Assembly (NCBI GenBank): GCA_040755715.1
Contig: JBFLXN010000109.1
Span: 1-9,342, forward strand
Direction: 5' to 3'
Origin: JBFLXN01 sp040755715 [NCBI: Candidatus Edwardsbacteria bacterium]
GTDB lineage: Bacteria > Edwardsbacteria > AC1 > JBFLXN01
Length of the DNA: 9,342 nt
Shown here: positions 5,625 through 9,342 of the stretch, piece after piece
Layout: each line of letters begins with the position of its first letter
Numbering within the stretch: position 1 is the first letter of the stretch
Program-made: the position numbers and the translations under genes
Notes under the pieces: generated by a model
What the model was told of the DNA's origin: nothing
The model's database searches: none
The model's input: the letters and a program-made list of their open reading frames with translations, nothing else

Positions 5625-7737
5625 CGAAGCCGCCAAAGAATTTAAACTTTCTGGAGAAGCCCTCTTTAAACTGCTGAAAAAAATGGGCTATGATGTCAAA
5701 AGCCCAATGAGTGTGATTACCGAAGAGATGCTGGCCGCTGTGCACAAGAAATTTACTGAAGAAAAGGCTGCCCTTAAAAAAGAATTATTACGAAAAAAGA
5801 AACATCTTATCAAAGAAAAAAAGAGAAGAGAGAAAGAGAGAATAAGAGAAAGAAAGAGACGCAAAAGACGAGAAATTAAAGAGAAGAAAGCTAAAATTGA
5901 AGAAACAGTAAAAAGAACCCTGGCCAAAATTGCCAAGAAGAAACCACCAAAACCAAAGCGGAAGAAAATAACAGTTACTCCGGAAGTAAAAGAACTTCGT
6001 AAAATCCAGATTATGCCTTTTGCCTCGGTAGCTGAATTAGCTACCGTCCTGAAAGTTGAACCTGACGAAGTCATTTCTAAATGTGCAGAACTGGGACTGG
6101 TAGTTACCATCAATCAAAGACTTGATATTGATACCATCACTGCGGTCGCTGATGAATTTGATTACGAAGTTGAACCGCTCAAAGAATATGGCGCTGAAGT
6201 AGTTATAGAAAAGCCAAAAGAGGTTCTAAGTCATCGTCCACCAGTAGTAACAGTGATGGGACATGTTGACCATGGTAAGACTTCACTTTTAGACCGCGTT
6301 CGTAAAACAAATGTGGTAGAAGGAGAAGTCGGCGGAATTACCCAGCATATCGGTGCTTATGAAGTCAAATGGCAAGACAAAGTGATTACTTTCCTTGACA
6401 CACCGGGACACGAAGCCTTCACCGCCATGCGGGCCCGGGGAGCTCAAGTAACTGATTTAGTAGTTTTAGTGGTAGCGGCTAACGAAGGAGTGATGCCCCA
6501 AACAATTGAAGCTATTGACCATGCCAAAGCCGCCGGAGTTCCATTAATAGTAGCCATTAATAAGATTGATTTGCCCGAAGCTAATCCAACCCGAGTAAAA
6601 CAAGAATTATCTAAACAGGGATTGATGGTTGAAGAATGGGGAGGAAAGACCATTGTAGTGGAGGTCTCTGCCCGCACCGGCAAAAATATTGATAAACTTC
6701 TGGAAATGATCCTCCTACAAGCAGAAGTGTTAGAACTGAAGGCTGACTATCAAAAGAAGGCAACTGGAACAGTAATTGAATCAAAAATGGATAAGGGTAA
6801 AGGAGCCCTCGCCACTGTCTTGGTGCAACAAGGAACTCTTAGAATTGGTAATCCATTTGTCGCTGGTCTCCATTACGGTAAAGTGAGGGCAATGTATAAT
6901 GAAAAAGGTGAACACACTAACGAAGCAGGACCATCAAGCCCGGTTTTGCTCCAAGGATTTTCCGGTTTGCCTCAAGCCGGCGATTCTTTTCAAGTCACCG
7001 AAGACGAGAGAGAGGCCAGAGAGATTAGCCAAAAGAGACAAGAAATAAAACGGGAACAAGAATCTAAACCATTAAAACGGTTGACCTTAGATGAACTCTA
7101 TACAAAAATTTCCACAGGTGAGTTTAAATCGTTAAATCTAATTATAAAAGGAGATGTTACCGGCTCAGTGGAAGTTTTGAGTGATACTCTCTATAAACTC
7201 TCCAGCGAAAATTTAAAAATAAATGTAATTCACAAAGGAGCAGGTGCAATCACTGAATCAGATGTCCTTTTAGCTGAGGCTTCGGAAGCAATTATTATTG
7301 GTTTCCATGTGCATCCTGACGAACGAGCCAGAGAAATAGCTGAAAGAACAGAAGTAGATATTAGAGTCTATAACATCATTTATGATGTGATGGCTGATGT
7401 AGAAAAGGCATTAAAAGGATTACTCAAACCGGAATATAAAGAAATAATTCAAGGGCAAGCAGAAGTGCGAGAGGTCTTTAAAATTACAGGTGTGGGCACC
7501 ATTGCCGGTTGTTTTATTAATGAGGGAACAATTATCCGCAACGCCAAGGTACGTCTCTTACGAGATAATGTGGTAATTTATGAAGGGAAAGTCGGCTCTT
7601 TGCGACGGTTTAAAGATGATGTGAAAGAAGTAACTACAGGATTTGAATGTGGTGTGAGCATAGAAAAATACGAAGACATCAAGAAAGGCGATACCTTGGA
7701 AACTTATGTGGTAGAAGAAATACACCCATCCAGATGA
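5605..7737 (+). CDS. infB: Translation initiation factor IF-2
   Basis: A cytoplasmic GTPase that places fMet-tRNA on the 30S subunit and promotes 50S joining. It is 710 residues, a short to medium IF-2. Layout: first IF2_N domain (2-50); a very basic, purine-encoded helical linker (about 52-125) rich in Lys, Arg and Glu; a second IF2_N-like domain (about 132-190); the G domain (about 210-375) with G1 GHVDHGKT (219-226), G2 GGITQH (243-248), G3 DTPGH (265-269), G4 NKID (319-322) and G5 SARTG (355-359); domain II with GKGALATVLVQQGTLRIG (398-415); domain III (about 490-600) with GAGAITESD (545-553); and the C-terminal fMet-tRNA-binding beta-barrel with FKITGVGTIAGC (625-636). All GTPase motifs are intact. 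It starts at GTG inside nusA and shares ATGA with the next gene. Confidence 0.97.
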   Translation: MDKLRINEAAKEFKLSGEALFKLLKKMGYDVKSPMSVITEEMLAAVHKKFTEEKAALKKELLRKKKHLIKEKKRREKERIRERKRRKRREIKEKKAKIEETVKRTLAKIAKKKPPKPKRKKITVTPEVKELRKIQIMPFASVAELATVLKVEPDEVISKCAELGLVVTINQRLDIDTITAVADEFDYEVEPLKEYGAEVVIEKPKEVLSHRPPVVTVMGHVDHGKTSLLDRVRKTNVVEGEVGGITQHIGAYEVKWQDKVITFLDTPGHEAFTAMRARGAQVTDLVVLVVAANEGVMPQTIEAIDHAKAAGVPLIVAINKIDLPEANPTRVKQELSKQGLMVEEWGGKTIVVEVSARTGKNIDKLLEMILLQAEVLELKADYQKKATGTVIESKMDKGKGALATVLVQQGTLRIGNPFVAGLHYGKVRAMYNEKGEHTNEAGPSSPVLLQGFSGLPQAGDSFQVTEDEREAREISQKRQEIKREQESKPLKRLTLDELYTKISTGEFKSLNLIIKGDVTGSVEVLSDTLYKLSSENLKINVIHKGAGAITESDVLLAEASEAIIIGFHVHPDERAREIAERTEVDIRVYNIIYDVMADVEKALKGLLKPEYKEIIQGQAEVREVFKITGVGTIAGCFINEGTIIRNAKVRLLRDNVVIYEGKVGSLRRFKDDVKEVTTGFECGVSIEKYEDIKKGDTLETYVVEEIHPSR

Positions 7738-9170
7738 AGCTAAAAACACTTTTGCTTTTTTCTATTTGTTTTATTTTTGCTATTTCTACCCCCCACCCCT
7801 TACTACCTTGCCCCACGACCTCAGGGAGGAAATGCTCATTAAAAATGCCTTATTCCGAAGCTTCCGTGACCGTTGGGCAGGCAAGCAGAGCCTTCGGGCA
7901 GGCGGGACGGGGTGCGGGGTCTACTGAATCTGCTGCTGAAAGTCCACCGTCCTTTGGGCAGGAAGTAGATTTGGTCCATTTTGAAGGAATTATCGGCCCA
8001 GTGGCGGCACGATTTTTTGTGCAAGCAATACAAAATGCCGCACATCGTCAAGCCGAATGTTTAATCATAGAACTTGATACTCCTGGTGGCTTGGATGAGT
8101 CTATGCGTCAAATTATCAAAGAGATAATGGCTTCAGAAATTCCAGTCGTGGTCTATGTTGCTCCTTCTGGCTCAAGAGCTGCCTCTGCCGGAGCCTTCAT
8201 TACTTTATCTGCTCATATTGCGGTTATGGCTCCCGGAACAAATATTGGTGCCGCCCATCCGGTGCAAATTGGACAGGAAGGTAAACCGGATAGCACCTTG
8301 AAAGAAAAGGTTACTCACGATGCCGCCGCCTATATTCGCACTATTGCTGAAAAGAGAGGACGAAATGTTCAATGGGCGGAAAAAGCAGTCAGACAAAGCA
8401 TTTCCGCTACGGAAACAGAAGCTTTGAAACTGAAAATAATTGACATCATTGCTCCATCAGTCAGCACCCTGCTTGATTCTCTTGATGGCCGCAAAGTGAT
8501 ACTTCCCTCTAAAGAAAAAATTTTGAGAACTAAAGACGCTACGACCAAAAAGATTGAAATGCATTGGTATGACCGTATTCTGGCAGTTATTGCTAATCCC
8601 AATATAGCCTATATTCTCTTTATGTTGGGAATCTTAGGACTATACTTTGAATTCTCTAATCCTGGAGCAATTTTACCCGGAGTAATTGGAGGCATTTGTC
8701 TCATCTTAGCCTTCTTTGCCTTTCAAACCTTACCAATTAATTATGCCGGAATACTTTTAATCCTTTTTGCCATCGTTCTATTCATTGCCGATATTAAGGC
8801 ACCTACTCACGGAATCTTAACCACAGGGGGAATTGTTTCTATGCTCTTAGGTTCAATAATGCTTTTTAATGCACCAGAACCATTCTTACGGGTTTCTTGG
8901 TCTGTGATTATTTGGACAGTTATAATCTGCGCCGCTTTTTTCATTTTTTGTCTCTGGATGGGATTGAAGGCTCAAGGCAGAAAAGTGACTACCGGGAAAA
9001 AGGGAATGGTGGGAGAAATTGGAGAGGCAAAGACAAAAATAGATAAACAAGGAACCGTTTTTGTGGCTGGTGAACACTGGTCCGCTACCGCTGACCAAAC
9101 CATAGAAAGCGGCGAAAAAATCAAAGTAGTGGAAATAGATGGTATGACTCTCAAAGTAGAAAAAGCCTGA
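7734..9170 (+). CDS. nfeD: NfeD-family membrane-bound serine protease (ClpP class, full-length form)
   Basis: A 478-residue membrane protease of the long NfeD type. Residues 1-18 look like a signal peptide or anchor (KLKTLLLFSICFIFAIS). Residues 19-76 are an odd low-complexity linker. The ClpP/SppA-like domain runs from about 77 to 250, with LIIELDTPGGL (110-120) and SGSRAASAGAFI (145-156). S151 fits the nucleophile and K192 the base; their 41-residue spacing equals that of the Ser97/Lys138 pair known from the Pyrococcus homologue PH1510. Four or five membrane helices follow (about 283-408), then a C-terminal OB-fold NfeD domain (about 418-478). The family is linked to stomatin/SPFH proteins, but none follows in this window. 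ATG 7734 overlaps the infB stop as ATGA. A longer frame reaching 7647 lies wholly inside infB and would put residues before the signal peptide. Confidence 0.93.
   Translation: MKLKTLLLFSICFIFAISTPHPLLPCPTTSGRKCSLKMPYSEASVTVGQASRAFGQAGRGAGSTESAAESPPSFGQEVDLVHFEGIIGPVAARFFVQAIQNAAHRQAECLIIELDTPGGLDESMRQIIKEIMASEIPVVVYVAPSGSRAASAGAFITLSAHIAVMAPGTNIGAAHPVQIGQEGKPDSTLKEKVTHDAAAYIRTIAEKRGRNVQWAEKAVRQSISATETEALKLKIIDIIAPSVSTLLDSLDGRKVILPSKEKILRTKDATTKKIEMHWYDRILAVIANPNIAYILFMLGILGLYFEFSNPGAILPGVIGGICLILAFFAFQTLPINYAGILLILFAIVLFIADIKAPTHGILTTGGIVSMLLGSIMLFNAPEPFLRVSWSVIIWTVIICAAFFIFCLWMGLKAQGRKVTTGKKGMVGEIGEAKTKIDKQGTVFVAGEHWSATADQTIESGEKIKVVEIDGMTLKVEKA
7788..7962 (+). repeat. GC-rich repeat-like insert within the nfeD N-terminal linker
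   Basis: This stretch is C-rich at first and G-rich later, unlike the AT-rich coding DNA on both sides. GGGCAGG occurs three times (7875, 7896, 7956), at spacings of 21 and 60 bases that keep the reading frame. CCTTCGGGCAGG (7891-7902) and CCTTTGGGCAGG (7951-7962) differ by one base. It encodes GQAS, FGQAG and FGQE units between the signal peptide and the protease domain, which the family does not normally have as far as I recognise. Confidence 0.55.
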
Positions 9171-9218
9171 CTTGCAAAAGCCGCAAAACCCCGCGAAGAG
9201 GGCAAAAAATCTCACCCT

Positions 9219-9273
9219 AGTGGTCTGTAACATAAATTAACGCTATTAAGTTGGCCCGAAGATACAGACCACT
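9219..9273. mobile_element. Small inverted-repeat element (MITE-like, 55 bp)
   Basis: Perfect 11-base inverted ends AGTGGTCTGTA (9219-9229) and TACAGACCACT (9263-9273) enclose a 33-base centre with no internal gene. The size and clean ends fit a miniature inverted-repeat element or a solo transposon-end pair. I see no convincing target-site duplication, so a regulatory or terminator-like stem remains possible. Confidence 0.5.
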
Positions 9274-9282
9274 GCGGGGGGT

Positions 9283-9309
9283 CTTAGTCCCGATTCAATC
9301 GGGACTAAG
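9283..9309. repeat. Perfect palindrome with 12-base stem, containing GTCCCGAT
   Basis: CTTAGTCCCGAT (9283-9294) pairs perfectly with ATCGGGACTAAG (9298-9309) around a three-base loop. The inner eight bases equal the stem at 373-391 near the other end of the window. No T-run follows on the + strand, so it does not look like a standard intrinsic terminator. Confidence 0.8.
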
Positions 9310-9342
9310 GGGTTACAATTCCGAAAGTTGCCAGTGGCAAGT

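Larger units (their letters stand above)
9171..9342. other. Non-coding repeat-rich segment after nfeD
   Basis: No credible gene is seen in this stretch. It holds a small inverted-repeat element (9219-9273), a 12-base-stem palindrome (9283-9309) and a short hairpin TTGCC-AGT-GGCAA (9328-9340) cut close to the window edge. No clear intrinsic terminator with a U-tract follows nfeD. Confidence 0.6.

Noticed and set aside
5688-6113. 141-residue minus strand ORF opposite infB
   Set aside because: It is the complement of the purine-rich IF-2 linker, giving a Leu/Phe/Ser-rich peptide with no domain. The + strand gene is certain.
7647-7733. Longer NfeD frame beginning within infB
   Set aside because: The extra residues are highly charged, come before a clear signal peptide, and overlap infB coding by 87 bases. 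ATG 7734 with an ATGA overlap is the natural start.
7800-7820. Lipoprotein processing site near Cys26 of NfeD
   Set aside because: The residues before the cysteine (LLPC) do not fit a lipobox, and the cysteine is too far past the hydrophobic core.
9170-9215. Intrinsic terminator directly after nfeD
   Set aside because: The possible CCC/GGG pairing near 9189-9203 is weak and followed by an A-run, not a T-run on the + strand.
8886-9233. 115-residue minus strand ORF opposite the nfeD 3' end
   Set aside because: It is antisense to the conserved NfeD OB domain, Phe/Ser-rich, with no recognisable motif.
1-9342. CRISPR array, tRNA or rRNA genes, toxin-antitoxin or phage genes
   Set aside because: No regularly spaced repeats beyond the two-copy 31-bp tandem, no cloverleaf or rRNA-like stretches, and no such proteins were found on either strand.

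Overview
The window comes from a bacterium with AT-rich protein-coding DNA and ATG, GTG and TTG starts. All confidently called genes are on the + strand. The first fragment is a C-terminal domain of the FlgD-like/type IX-style sorting type, common in uncultivated FCB-related and WOR-3-like lineages. Together with the many palindromic intergenic repeats, it suggests an environmental or metagenome-derived genome of that kind. The phylum cannot be fixed from the sequence alone.

Bases 1-284 hold the 3' end of a secreted or surface protein frame, with a 31-bp tandem repeat in or next to it. Bases 285-688 carry no gene. They contain a foldback repeat, two small hairpins, an intrinsic terminator, a sigma70-type promoter with an extended -10, and a CACAGAG-type inverted-repeat element in the predicted proS leader.

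Bases 689-3705 are a tightly overlapping three-gene unit: proS (prolyl-tRNA synthetase, TTG start), a YkgJ-type CxxCxxCC metal-binding protein, and a stand-alone DUF2156 protein related to the catalytic domain of tRNA-dependent phosphatidylglycerol aminoacyltransferases. A near-consensus promoter at 3723-3751 follows, and a terminator-like hairpin starts at the predicted transcript start.

Bases 3836-9170 are a second overlapping unit: rimP, nusA, infB and a full-length NfeD-family membrane serine protease. The first three serve 30S maturation, transcription elongation/termination and translation initiation. nfeD stands where rbfA often lies. Bases 9171-9342 are repeat-rich, with a small inverted-repeat element and a long perfect palindrome related to one near the left end.

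I see no defence system, CRISPR array, tRNA or rRNA, and no clear new multi-gene system. The best leads are the ProRS/YkgJ/DUF2156 linkage, the hairpin at the rimP transcript start, the repeat-like sequence in frame inside nfeD, and the palindromic repeat families at both edges.
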